Source: Dicyema japonicum | Taxonomy: Eukaryota > Dicyemida > Rhombozoa > Dicyemidae | Reading direction: 5' to 3' | DNA length: 64,000 nt | NCBI GenBank assembly: GCA_011109175.1 | Contig: RDEW01000052.1 | Coordinates: forward strand, 62,001-126,000 | Shown here: positions 33,431 to 44,480 of the stretch, in pieces | Position numbering within the stretch: the first letter of the stretch is position 1 | Layout of the letters: each line of letters begins with the position of its first letter | Translations under genes and position numbers: made by a program | Notes under the pieces: model-generated | What the model saw: the letters and a program-made list of their open reading frames with translations, nothing else | Databases searched by the model: none | Told to the model about the DNA's origin: nothing

Positions 33431-35198
33431 GACAAATGGAAGTCAGAGTACGACAAAGGAGTCCAGGTTCCAAACGATCCTAACCCGACACCCTCAAATT
33501 TCGTTCATAAACCCCTTAACCTACCTCCATCCACCCTTCAAGCTCCGCCAAACTTACAACTAATGGAGTATTTCCTCACCCCTACCTATGACATTGACAG
33601 CCTTGACCAACTTTTCCTCTCCAAGTACAACCGCAGCAAAAGTATTTATATAAATTTAAACAGAAAGTGGGAAAATTGAGCCGAATTTATTTGAAGAGGT
33701 GATGGAACCGAACCCACGTGCTTTTTATGTGGCGGCAAAACAGGGGCCTTCAAGTCCGACGGGAAGGAGAATTGGTTCCATCTGAGCTGTGTTCTGTGGA
33801 TTCCCGAAGTCTCAGTCGCTGACCACGTGCTCATGGAACCGGTGGTTGGGATTGCGGATATCCCATCCAAGCGGTATGGCTTCAGCTCCCTCTGTCGACA
33901 ACTGTCGGGGGTTTGTCTACAATGTGCTGTGGAGAGTGTGAGACTGCTTTCCACCTGTCCTGTGCTTTCAGCCACAGCCTGGAGATGTTGACTATGGCGG
34001 AGGGGAGTGATGTGAGCCTAAGAGTATGCTCTTTTCTTATTGTAGGCGTACTGTAAAGTCCATACGGGGGATTTAGATCCCTCACTGGAAATAGGGGGTA
34101 TGTAAGATTTTCCAGCAGCTCTATCGCCAATAGAACTGTGAGGAGGTCGATAACAGTCAGTCTATGATAGAGTTCCACAAATTTGTGCACGTGGAGGACA
34201 TAGCTGAAAAATTATTTGTTCCATTGAAGGTGGTGGGAGACATTTGTGACTATTGAAGCTGAAGCGAACTGTTTGGGTTGGATTAATTTTAGGCGAACTT
34301 TTTTGTCCTTTACTCTCAGGAACGTGACCCGATGAGGGAGTACTACAGAAGGCAGTTCAGAGTGATTAAGCAGTCAATAAAGTTCAGACAGCAGTTGGAG
34401 TCGGTGAGGGTCTCCATTATTATAGGTCCGCAATGGCTTACTTGGTGGAGAAAAGGGAAAGGAAGAAGGCGGGGCTTGTGGAGACTGACTGGAACCTGTT
34501 CATGTACAGGGTCACCAATCCAGTCAGTTACAACCACTATGAGAGAATGAGTGCTCGTTATGTGACTCCTTATGATGGTCTGGAAGTAGACTGGAGAGAG
34601 AACCTATACGAGTTGTCCTCAGATCTTTCTGACTCGGAACCTACCAAACTTGCTTCCGTCAGCCAACTTCCTCCACCATTGCCAAACAGTTTAAAAGGCG
34701 ACAAAAACGGGTCAGTAATCGAACGGAAATGCCACCATTTCTTCTGTATTGTCTCCCGATGCTACTGAGTTTTCTGTTCAGCCTGGTGACCCACGTGATA
34801 GGGAAGATGTGAAGACATGTCACATGCCCACCATTTCTTCTGTAAACTCACTCAGTATTACTGAGCCGACTGTCCTGCCTAGTGAGCCACATAACTGGAA
34901 GGATACGTACGAATACCGTGTTGGAGTCCGAAGTTGATGAATCGACGGTTTTTTTCCGCCAAAAGAGTATCCTGTGGGATGAGGAATGTGTTGGAAAGAC
35001 GATACGTGGCTGATTTTCACAAAGGAATTGATGGAGGATGACAGTCATACGACATTGTTTGGGTATTCGTCTCCTAGTTATGCAACAATACCGATTGACA
35101 GTAGTTTGGTGGTTATCAACCGGAATATGGGTTACATAAGGAAGACAAAGTCATATGAGAAGAGGATGCTTGTTGAACAGGGACTGAATAGATTTTGA
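33431..35198 (+). CDS. JADE-type ePHD chromatin protein, 5' end missing
   Basis: JADE proteins scaffold HBO1 histone H4 acetylation and read histone tails in the nucleus. Seen in family order: DKWKSEYDKGVQVPNDPNP, YDIDSLDQLFL (EPC-like region), the extended PHD with CFLCGGKTGAFK, HLSCVLWIPEV, LMEPVVGIADIPSKR, GVCLQC, CETAFHLSCAF and AYCKVH, then FHKFVHVEDIAEKLFVP, the helix YWKLKRTANF, and a hydrophilic C-terminal region to the stop at 35196-35198. Introns: 33642-33663 (22 nt), 34024-34045 (22), 34271-34292 (22), 34400-34425 (26); one near 34099-34134 and one or two after 34690 are unresolved. Three single-base gaps are needed, in G runs at 33704, 33931 and 34255. Odd: the first PHD finger normally before the ePHD is absent, and exons upstream of 33431 are replaced by a retroelement. 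Family secure; function uncertain. Confidence 0.8.
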
Positions 35199-35639
35199 TT
35201 GTAAATATTTCACTCTTTACCTCTGTTAGGCATGATTTTTTGTACAGATAACTCGTAGTGGTTATGGTATTTACTCCTGGGATACTTCCATTGGGGTGAT
35301 TGATCTAATACTTCCTTTGATGGTCCCTATGTGGTGGTTTCCTATCCTTCCTCGCAGAATGGATGATTCGTCGTGAATAATTTTAGGAGAAAGAGTTCGC
35401 TAAAGGATGCGACAATATAAGAAACTGGGATCACTCCAATATTTTCTTTCATTGTGGTCCGAATAGTCTATTGGAACCTAACTTGGTTCACTATAAATCA
35501 CAATTTCTTGGTTTTAATGATTTATATAAATTAAACACTTTAAGCTATAAATCTTGATTTTTACTAACAAAGTTTTATGGCCAACTACTGATCTAGTTGG
35601 CTAATAAAATCTCATTCACTTCATGATCCGCTTTTTCGA

Positions 35640-35880
35640 TTTTATGTGAAGAAAATAATTTTACAACATTAGTTCTGCACACGACTGCAAGGTGGCTCTC
35701 AAAGGGAAATTGTCTGAATCGTATTGTCTCTTTTTTGGACTCAAAAGTTTGTTTATGAAAGATAAAGGTTTCACTGAAAAACTTATTACTGCTAAAGCCG
35801 ATATTGGCTTATATTTTCGAGAAACTAAACAAAATTGACAAGAAATTACAAGGAAAAAATATAATTTCAAACCAGGAGGC
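35640..35880 (+). pseudogene. hAT transposase fragment, ZBED5-like
   Basis: Plus frames read FTTLVLHTTARWLSKGNCLNRI, then ADIGYIFEKLNKIDKKLQGKN. These match the conserved RWLS.G and LADIF.KLN..LQGK blocks of ZBED5-type hAT transposases, the same family as the element at 6312-8204. Confidence 0.65.
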
Positions 35881-36019
35881 TAAGTAATTTCAAACAAAGC
35901 AACTTTATTATATTAATATTGAACGTAATGAAATATCACAATTTCAAAATTTATCAAAAAATAAAGAGAGTTACAAGTTTACATATATCATCTTACAACG
36001 ATTATCCAAACACGATGTA

Positions 36020-36265
36020 TTGATCTGTGACGGTTGCCGGGCCAGAGGCCTAAAGGTCGCTAGTTAGAATCCCGATACTGCACATTTGGTTGAATGATCC
36101 ACGCATCAATATGTTTTGGCTTGACTAGTGACGCCATCATCAGTTAACTTCACTTCTATAAAAGACACACCCAAGAAAAAGAAAACAAAGAAGTATAGAG
36201 CATTCCTTGATCTTCCCTCGATTAGCTATTATAACTGTTCTTTGCTTAAATAAAATCTGTGTTCT
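36020..36265 (+). repeat. SINE-like repeat, copy 2, with tRNA-like head
   Basis: The head GGCCTAAAGGTCGCTAGTTAGAATCCC resembles the loop and B box of a tRNA (GTTCGAATCC with changes); shown here as a motif at 36050-36076. The body matches 4860-5110 and ends TGTTCTTTGCTTAAA. Confidence 0.5.
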
Positions 36266-38069
36266 GCCTGAGGAGAGCTATAACTGATATGGCTCCTCGG
36301 AAAGTGCGGATATTATTATTATACATTGATCTCTTCAACAAAGTTATTCCGTCATGGATTGTTGATCTTTTCGATGTAAATCCTTCCACAGTTGAGATCG
36401 AGATACAAGAAGACATAATATTGCAATCTGGCAATTCAAGCCTTCGATAACCATCAAAGAAATTTTTGGATATACACTACCCAAACGAATATCCTAATCT
36501 GTGGATGAGAGCTCAATTTTTATTGTTCTTCCGTCAACCTATTTGGTGAAATATGGCTTCAGTAAAGTAGGATTAAAAAACGACGAATACACTTGATGTT
36601 GTCCATAGAGGTGATCTACGCTTATGGAATTGTCTCAATAAAAAATATTAATAATAACACCATTTGGTAAATCCACCAGTGTTACAATAAAAAGAGAAAA
36701 AAACCAACCACAACACGAGGCCACTACACTCTGATAATCCGCTAGTGTGATAAAGGAACTGTGCTGTTAGTTGATGATAATTCTTCAATTTAATCTTTGA
36801 TGTTAATTGCATGTCGTGCAGTGGAAGGGTGAAGTGTGAGAGAGGTTCAATGCTCTTCCACAGTCAATGGGGTCATTTTTTGAATGGGTACCTGGAACTA
36901 CATTGACTGGACGTTTTCTTCCCCTCCTCTGGTTCTGATGGACATGTCCACTTAAAAGTGTTTGTCTCCCATTTTCTACAAACATGTGAACTGAATATTC
37001 TTAATACAACCGAATATGCTCAAGTTCATCGTATTTCATCCATGAGGACAAAGGATGAATTTACATAGACTACAAGCTAAGTATAGAAAATGGGGATAAT
37101 ATGTTCTATTTCGCAAATTCATAACTTCTGATGTCTCCCAATATCAGCTGTACGATTATCACAACAACTGCAGTTATATTTGTAAATAGAAAAGACTGAT
37201 CAGTTCTGTAACGCCGTTTTGAATGCCGCGGCCATGACGTCATCGGTTTCTTCCATTCTCCCTGTCGTTTCCAATGAGCTAGTTCATCCCATTGAGACCC
37301 TTCCGAACTTTTCATAAATTAGGACGACTGGGAGAGAAAGTCATGGTCGTTTCCGGAAGCAAAAGGCTTCGGACGTTAAGTGTCATCCAAGCTCTTGTAA
37401 TCACGTGTATGTTGCTTCTATACATTCCAGAATGTCCTCATGAGGATATTCCTCTATCATTTGACATCTGCGAAATGAGTTTAACCTCCAAGTCCAAGAC
37501 CGACTTAGCTAACGTACTTGAACTGTACTGCATCACTGATTTCTCTAATGAATCATAAGGGAGGACTTATTCTAATCATCAAAACCGCAGAACTAATAAA
37601 GTTTATTCGAATTCCTTTACTGACCTCTCTAAATCTCTCATCCATAGAGCCGCATATACACAGTAACCACGTGGTTAGGCATTTATTACTTAACCCAGTA
37701 ATAACCAAAATTTATTAAGAAAAGGACACAGCCATTAATCCCTGTTTCTCCCAACTGCCTACTCATCAAGAACTAAAGAAGACCGTGACCCAGACAAAAA
37801 AAGTTAAAAAAAGTAAGCAATGTAATGAAACAAATCAAGGAGTCCAAACAGCATCATTATTAATAGTAGGAGGAATATCAATCGCCACGCGGGAATATCA
37901 TGCTTTGGGTTTGTCTCATCATCAAAGTAGTCCTTTCTTAAATCATCTATATTGTAACTCTACTGTCATTACATACATCACCTTCAAACTATCATCTCCC
38001 TTTTCAATCACTGACGATTCTGGGTTCTCAATGATAACGGATTCCATAAGTTTAGAATCTTCGGTATTT
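36266..38069. other. Intergenic, only unsupported short ORFs
   Basis: Frames at 36259-36450, 37292-37558 and 37785-38138 (plus) have no recognisable motif. The first follows a repeat and the last is partly antisense to the candidate at 38070. Confidence 0.4.
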
Positions 38070-38430
38070 TCAGAAATTACGGAATCCGTTAACATAGAAT
38101 TTACTCCTTTTCTCATGACTAGAGATCCGTGGGCTTAAGATCTTCTCTAGTATCCTCACAGCAGAGGATTGGTCCACCTTGGAGTCCCATCGTTTTTCCG
38201 TTATTGCGAATTTTGTGAGTTTGCGGTATTCTCGGATTGATATGTTTTTACAAAATTTGTTGAGTCGATTTTGAGACATGGCTAATCTAACCAGTTCAGC
38301 CCTCTTTTGTCGTCTTTCACGACTTCTAAGAATAAAAGCAATCAAGACAGTCTCATTCTCTCCATAATTAGTTCCTCCCGTCTTCTCTCACTCTTCTTAG
38401 CCTTCTCTAATAAATTCTTTGCCAGAGTGT
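38070..38430 (-). CDS. Candidate basic helical protein, two exons
   Basis: A 23-nt intron at 38326-38348 joins KKSERRREELIMERMRLS to RERRQKRAELVRLAMSQN and on to IREYRKLTKFAITEKRW and the end GFRNF. Composition is Arg/Lys/Glu-rich and helical, as in many nuclear proteins. Upstream, a stop at about 38432 interrupts a similar basic stretch (TVKTILRRSRLLKAAKG), so the 5' end is unclear. No family recognised. Confidence 0.4.
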
Positions 38431-38645
38431 TCGTTCTCTAATTCTCCCCCATTTTATCCCCCTTAGCCGCCTTCAATAACCTTGATCTCCTCAGTATCGT
38501 CTTTACAGTACTTCTAACAGTCGAACCAACAACACGTTGTTGCTCTATAATATAAACGACACAAACATTAACAAACAAATCAGGAGAGTTTAGTGACTAT
38601 ATATTAATAGAATAATTATTTCTCTGAGTATCCCCCAATAGTTGG

Positions 38646-39055
38646 TCATCCTTTGGCAATATTAAGAGAATCCACGTAAGTTACGCTGATATTTAGTCCT
38701 TTTGTGGAGATATCAGGCACCCCCACATGGTCTGTGCATTCAGAGTTGGTATTAGGAAGTATCACTTGGGTTGTGTTGACATTCTGGCCTTCTTGGAGGA
38801 TATTGGGAAGATCCACGTGGTCTGTAATGATTGTTGGTCTCTCTTTAATAATATTGGAGGAATCCAAGTGGGTCGTATCACTGGGTGACTTAGGATAATA
38901 TAATCTACTGTTTACTGTGGGGATATTGGTTTTCTCGTCTAACAAATCATTAATACACCTCAAACCTACAGTTTGGGAGGGCAGTTGATTATTGGGGAAT
39001 TCGGAAAATGGTTGTTCTATAGCCTTCTAGAATATCCCATACCTTCCAATTCCAT
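38646..39055 (-). CDS. Small protein with degenerate TDHVDLPNI repeats
   Basis: The start ATG (39055-39053) follows an in-frame stop, a 26-nt intron lies at 39017-39042, and the frame closes at 127 residues. The N-terminal half (EQPFSEFPNNQLPSQ, RCINDLLDEKTN) is unremarkable. The C-terminal half has about five diverged repeats of 15-18 residues around (T)xHVDxxNI, for example TDHVDLPNIL and TDHVGVPDI. In DNA the repeats carry CCACGTGGTC-like blocks. No known function. Confidence 0.5.
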
Positions 39056-39182
39056 AGGTTAAATTTCCACATTGGAAAACTAAGAAACTACTTCTTTGGT
39101 AATGTTTGTATGAGATGATGGGTAAGGTTTGATTTTTAGAGGAATTCTGCTATTTTTATTCAACAGACCTGTTGGTTATTAT

Positions 39183-39268
39183 TTACTCCCGGTCCTTTCG
39201 AGTGAAAGAACCCGTGGCTAACAAAACCGTCACACCCAAGAGCGGACGCTCCCAGAGATCCGACACGT
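39183..39268. repeat. Short dispersed repeat B, copy 1
   Basis: Collinear with 61006-61083: both contain GAGTGAAAGAA or AAGTGAAAGAA, TAACAAAACC, CAAGAGCGGA and CTCCCAGAGATCCG. Probably part of an old mobile element. Confidence 0.6.
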
Positions 39269-39338
39269 GCGTTTGATTTACGAATTAAGTAAATGACACA
39301 ACCAACAACGAATACAAGAGAAAGTATTTGTGACAGCA

Positions 39339-39845
39339 TTAAACTCCAGAGTGATTGGGATAATTAACTGACTCTGTGTTCACCGTCCGAAAGTAAAAAA
39401 CGGCCAAGGATAAAGTCAAAACAGTGTTGACCAGCTGAAGAATCTAAAAAAGAAAAAATCGACTTACCCAGTAGAAAAACAGTATGGTGTGTAGCGAGTA
39501 CACCAGAATCACAAGGGTAATGATCAGTACGGCCGTATCAAACCCGAAGAATACGAAAAATATAGCTGTTTTCTAGATTTATACTATGAGAACTGTGATT
39601 GCTATTATCCGCTCCTTCCTTCTATCAAATTCAAACTCCTGGGTGATCACAAGGACGGTCATTGTCACAAACCGGAGTGATGTGAAGGCAAAAATAAATA
39701 GATTGGTAGCTGATATTTTGTAAAAAATAATGATGATTAATGACTCGAGAATTATGTTGATAATCTTAAATTAGTAATGCAATACGAGAGATATGAACTG
39801 GAAATTGTTCGAAAATGATTTCTGATTATTTTCGTTTGTTCTCAT
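39339..39845 (-). CDS. Small multi-pass membrane protein, four exons
   Basis: The spliced product is 146 residues, mostly membrane. ATG at 39845-39843; introns 39765-39785 (21 nt, with a TTACTAAT branch-like site), 39573-39593 (21) and 39444-39467 (24, donor GTAAGT). The N-terminus MRTNENNQKS is polar. Spans are roughly ISLIINIILESLIIIIFY, LFIFAFTSLRFVTMTVLVI, AIFFVFFGFDTAVLITLVIL and ILQLVNTVLTLSLAVFYF, separated by a charged loop EFEFDRRKERI. The tail is NYPNHSGV. The layout is that of a four-span protein, but no tetraspanin Cys motif is present and I cannot name the family. Confidence 0.7.
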
Positions 39846-39954
39846 TTAAATATCTGGAACAATATTTATTCGAAATATTTTATTGTATGTTTTATAAAAA
39901 TAATTTAATTTAAATATTAATTATAATTTATTTAAAAATTTAAAAGACCGACTG

Positions 39955-41060
39955 TTGACATTGCATCATCTTCGGGATGGCTTGCAAGAGGGAATAATAG
40001 TCCAAGAGCCGAAGCTTTTTATTGCTTTTTACAAGTCCGAAATTTGTTTTTGTAGAAAAAGGATCGAATTGCAATCATTGTAAATCTTCCAAAAAACAGT
40101 CGATCATTTGGCAACGAGATGCAATAGGATGTTAAATATTGATTACATGAGGTGGTGAGGTGTTTTCGTTTAAACCTGTCTCGTAAATATGGAATTACAT
40201 ATTCAAAGAAACTGAAGACTCGCTCAGTCCAATCAATAGTCTCAACTGAGAATGTCGAGATCCGAGTTCATACGACGCTAATGACGGATGTCAAAGTACA
40301 GCATAACAAGCCGGACATATTTGTTTTTGATAAAAGGACAAGTGAGATTACTTTAGTAGAGGCTGGAGTCACTTCTCAGGGATGCTGAAAGTTGTTGAGG
40401 TAGAAAAACTTCACGAATATGACCTCCATGCTGAGAGTTGTCTCAACTATACAATGCGAAAGTTAAAATTATTCCTATCGTTTTGATTTGGGAGGGAATT
40501 GTAAGTTCTACAAGTCATAAATGGATGTTTTGGATGTGGATATAATTCCGAGGACATATACTCAATCTATCGTGTTAAGGAAAACTCTTGAAAGCATGTT
40601 AGTGGAGTACCGACATGTGATGAACTTTCATGAGAGTAATGTTAGTGAAGTCATTCATTTCCCACAACGAGGATGACGGAATCGTGTCTATAGAACAACA
40701 ATGCTGGAGTGAAGATGAGTAATCGAAGTGGGTATTACCTCTCAAGACCGACTAAAGCAAGTTGAGAATCTTCACAAATATGACTTTCTTGCAAATGAAC
40801 TTTCGCTGCTCTATGAATGCCAAGTGAAGATTATTCCAGTGGTTCTGACATGGGATGGAGTTGTCTCAATATGCTTCAAGAATCATATGGATAAATTATC
40901 TATTGAAGAATCAACGAGGACTTACATCCAATCGGTTGTGCTGAAGAGAACGTTCGAAAGTATGCTCATTGAACATAAGCATGGGATGAAGGTATACGAT
41001 GAAGAGTACGCCTCTGCTACCTCCCAACTTGTGGAACTGGAACTTCTAAGAGAAGAATAG
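39955..41060 (+). pseudogene. R2-like non-LTR retroelement C-terminus, partly duplicated
   Basis: Plus frames give TVDHLATRC-like decay at 40095-40125, then VVRCFRLNLSRKYGIT, KPDIFVFDKRTSEITLVEAG (PD...E nuclease-like motif, 40300-40375). From about 40365 a second copy of the tail follows the first: VEAGVTSQ...TYTQSIVLRKTLESML and then IEVGITSQDRLKQVE, VKIIPVVLTWDGVV, TYIQSVVLKRTFESML. The same C-terminal region is known from R2-type elements of invertebrate parasites. Stops break the first copy; the second (40728-41060) is open. Confidence 0.7.
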
Positions 41061-43030
41061 GATAGGGTTTTGAAAGATATTTTATTGAATAAGGGACAAT
41101 ATCGATACCATTGATATCTATCGTGGAGTTTAGGCTATAAGTTATGGATTTTCATCAATTTTTCAGAAAAACGTCAAGAGATATGTGCGTGAGCTTTGAC
41201 ATCACCACAGCGTAAGGAGGACCCAATAGGAAAAGGGGAGAAAGTCTTTTGTGGTTATGTAAGGCAGAAAATCTACACTTACCGAAAGAGGTGACAACAT
41301 TGAAAGGACGATTTAAAAATTCAAACTCTATATTTAAGAATCATCATCATGCTCTCCTGCAAGGAATCCCGCTACATCAAAAATCGACACTTGGTGATGA
41401 GATCTCAGGTCGACTAAAATTGTCAATTGTAACTGAATATTTATCCACTTTTTTCATTGATGATTCTCAAATTCTTATTATTTGCAATTTTTAATAAATT
41501 ATTTAATTTAGGATAGAGAAGCATTTTGTTGAAAGTTCGATCTGCGTGTATCAAGGACACTCTTTTATCAAAGTTGCTTCACTATAATGAGAATATTCGT
41601 TTCCACGACCAACTATCTCAATACCCTTTGTGAAATTTAGTCACGATGTCTCCTCCAAACTCATCTTATAAAGAATAACGAGGAGTTTGATATGTTATCT
41701 CCAATTCTCATATTTCGTACCCATCTCCACAGTCTTCAAATGCTCATGGAAGTAATATCCAGCATAGATACGTCCACTGATAACTTGTAAAGTCTAATAG
41801 GCAATTATATTGAGAACTGTAGATCGGAGACAGTATTCGTAAGAGACATCACCTGAATCACAATAAAAGACGAACCATAAATCACAAAGAATTCAAACCT
41901 TGAATGTTCGACATTTAACGATGCACACAAGAAAATAGACATGTAGACATATGAAAATAGACACATAGTAAAAAGAATTCAAATTGAAAAAAAGTTATAA
42001 AAATCAAAAATAATAACAACAAATTATCAAAAATTAATTATTCTGCCTTTTAAAAATTCTGTTTATAAGGTCCCACGCTGGCGAAAAGATCCCTTTCATT
42101 ATTCAGAGTATTTCAAATACTCATAATGTTTGCTTTCAATTTATCCCTCTTTGAAGCACGTGGTCGTATCTTATCCAGCCTTGCTTTAATTATAGAAAAA
42201 AAACATTTTCTATAGCATTGAGTTCACAATCCGAAAGGGATCCAATTTTTTTTGTTCGGATTAATGCGGGTTCACTGTATTCTATTTTTGTGTCCGAAAT
42301 GATCCCACAAAGACATTTTGTCCCTTTGATGCAGGATGATGTAATGTTGGTTCAATGTTAATGGGAGAATACTCATCAATTGTCGATGTATGTAAATTAA
42401 ATCCGCTTTCATTTAGAAATAGCATGTTTCTATCTCCGAAGTGAATTATGTTTTGCGAAAAAAATTGTCTCGCATGTTAATTTTTCTCAGATGTCGTTGT
42501 CACCGACACAATTTTTCGAGGACCTTGATCAATTTTCCTCATTCATACCCAGGACGTGAATGCACGTTAACAATTCTGGCACAAAGCCACTAACCATGTG
42601 CCCCCAACCGAGTTTGTAGTAGACCTTCCAATGAGGAATCCACTCTGATGGGGGGTAGATATTGATTCTATTGGGGACAACGATTAACATGGTTTTTCAA
42701 AAGGTAATAAGAAGAGTTATTGGACATCTGTACTTCAATGTTGGCATTCCGTCGGGGCCAGGAGTTTTCCAAGTATTAAACTTGAAGTTATGGGATTTTC
42801 TGGGTTGACTGGACTAGCTTATCTGAATATGGGAGTCGGTTGCGACATTTAGTGATCCCTTGAAATGTATCGGATTGTTTCGTCACCCACCAGGTATTAC
42901 AATACGAATCTATTGTGTTGTAATCTCCTTAAAGAAACCCACAGCCCGCTCCATACAAAGGAGATAACAACTATTCAGTGATCCGTGGGGCCACGTGACC
43001 GCTTTAGATCTTGAATCATCTAGTAATCTC
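41061..43030. other. Intergenic, no supported gene
   Basis: AT-rich with short frames (such as 41249-41494 plus) that carry no recognisable motif. Confidence 0.5.
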
Positions 43031-43039
43031 TTTTGGTAT

Positions 43040-43450
43040 TATATGAAGACTACGTAGTCCACCTGGTTGTATTTATTGGTTGTTGCAAAATTCGACCAAT
43101 ATTCACCATGAAGGTTTTTTCTGCTTCTCCCATGTGACCCAATACAAGTTCTCATCATGTGCTTTCCCAGCACTTGTGTTTCAGTCCCCAGCAATGAGTA
43201 AGAAACGAAACAAGAATAGTTCTGCACGTGAGAGGTCCTCGTAAAACACCTCTAGCTCATCCGTATTTCTTGCAACTCTCCCAACGGTGGAAGCATAAAT
43301 GTTTGATGATATTTGTAGGTATTCTTGCTCTATCATGGAACTCCAGTCACCACTATCCATCACACATTGTTGTTTGATCTTTGTTCCTAGCAGCAGATAG
43401 ATGCATTCATTTTCTTTGGTCCCGGGATAGTTGAAGTAGTAGCTTAACAT
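43040..43450 (-). pseudogene. AP-type endonuclease fragment of a non-LTR element
   Basis: Minus frames read NTDELEVFYEDLSRA, FLLIAGD (metal-binding GD of the endonuclease fold) followed by a stop, then KAHDENLYWVTWEKQKKP and LVEFCNN. Order and motifs match the endonucleases at 11055 and 50421 in weaker form. Confidence 0.55.
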
Positions 43451-43462
43451 TCACAGAAGGAG

Positions 43463-43720
43463 CTAAGAGTAAATGGAATGGACCAGTTGTGAGACGGTTA
43501 AATCAATTAAAATGGCTATTATTTTTTCGGAGTACCTTAGGGGAACGATTCCTATGATTTGAACCCACTTGCAAAAACTTTTATGGGGTACCCACTTGCA
43601 CAAATGTTGGCACATTGTATTTGGCACAATCGCCAGGACTTTAGGTCCTCCAAAGGCCAGATAATAAGACTTCTGTTTTGGAAATTCTTTGATGAGTAAA
43701 ATGTCTTTCAACATTATCAT
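43463..43720 (-). CDS. Unassigned ORF
   Basis: 85 codons (MIMLKDILLIKEFPKQKSYYLAFGG..., with CKWVPHK and CKWVQ), not matched to any family. A CACGTG lies about 65 bases upstream of the start. It could be an exon cluster with short in-frame introns. Confidence 0.25.
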   Translation of the reverse strand: MIMLKDILLIKEFPKQKSYYLAFGGPKVLAIVPNTMCQHLCKWVPHKSFCKWVQIIGIVPLRYSEKIIAILIDLTVSQLVHSIYS

Positions 43721-44049
43721 AAGAAGTGACTTTTAATGATAATTGTATACAAGATCACAGTCATGAGAACAATGAGGGACAGGACACGTGGTTAAAAATT
43801 AAAAACTATTTTTTTTAATCTTTAAAAAATAATATTTCTTTTAGTGAGAAAGTATATATTTTAACTATTTCTTGATAAATAAATTTAATTATTAAAAAAT
43901 TAAAAATAATTACCGTAATTAAAATTTAAATATTTCTCCCTACTTTTCTCATTAATAAGGAAGAAATTACATTATTTTACCTGACATTTGCTGCGTCCTA
44001 CTTAATGGCCGTTGGTCTCCTACAAGCGACTAAGGCTGGGGTTACTTAA

Positions 44050-44480
44050 CTAACCTGCCCAAAATCAAACAGAAACGATCATATTCTTACAATAATGCAG
44101 CATCTTACCAAAAGAAAAGTTATGCAACCATGGATATGCAATGCCTCAAGATTAGAGGCATACTGTCAATCATGGTATTGTCACAGGAGAGAATGCCGAT
44201 ATAGTTTATCATTGAGAGTCGGTATTAGAGGGACTAAACAAAGTTTCTTTAAAGCAACCCCCAATCGAAATATGGAGACTCTCACAACTACCATTTTAAA
44301 AATGTGGATGCAGTATCCTCATCGGACTGTTGGAGAGGATAATCTGCAAATTTCTTTAAAAAGTGGGATATTATCATCTCCGAGTCAATCACACTTGGGT
44401 TTCGGACAACGGGTCACATACAGCATATTGAGCCGTCTAAAACTAGTAATTAATACATTAGAACAGTGTTTCTCAACGAA
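44050..44480 (+). pseudogene. Possible Merlin/IS1016-type transposase N-terminus
   Basis: The frame from 44095 has YCQSWYCHRRECRYSLSLR, resembling the zinc-ribbon end WxCxxxxCxxxxSxR of Merlin/ISXO2 transposases; no DDE part is seen. It ends at 44466 in GTGTTTCTCAAC, close to the hAT terminal repeat at 6312, so another element may be cut in here. Confidence 0.35.
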
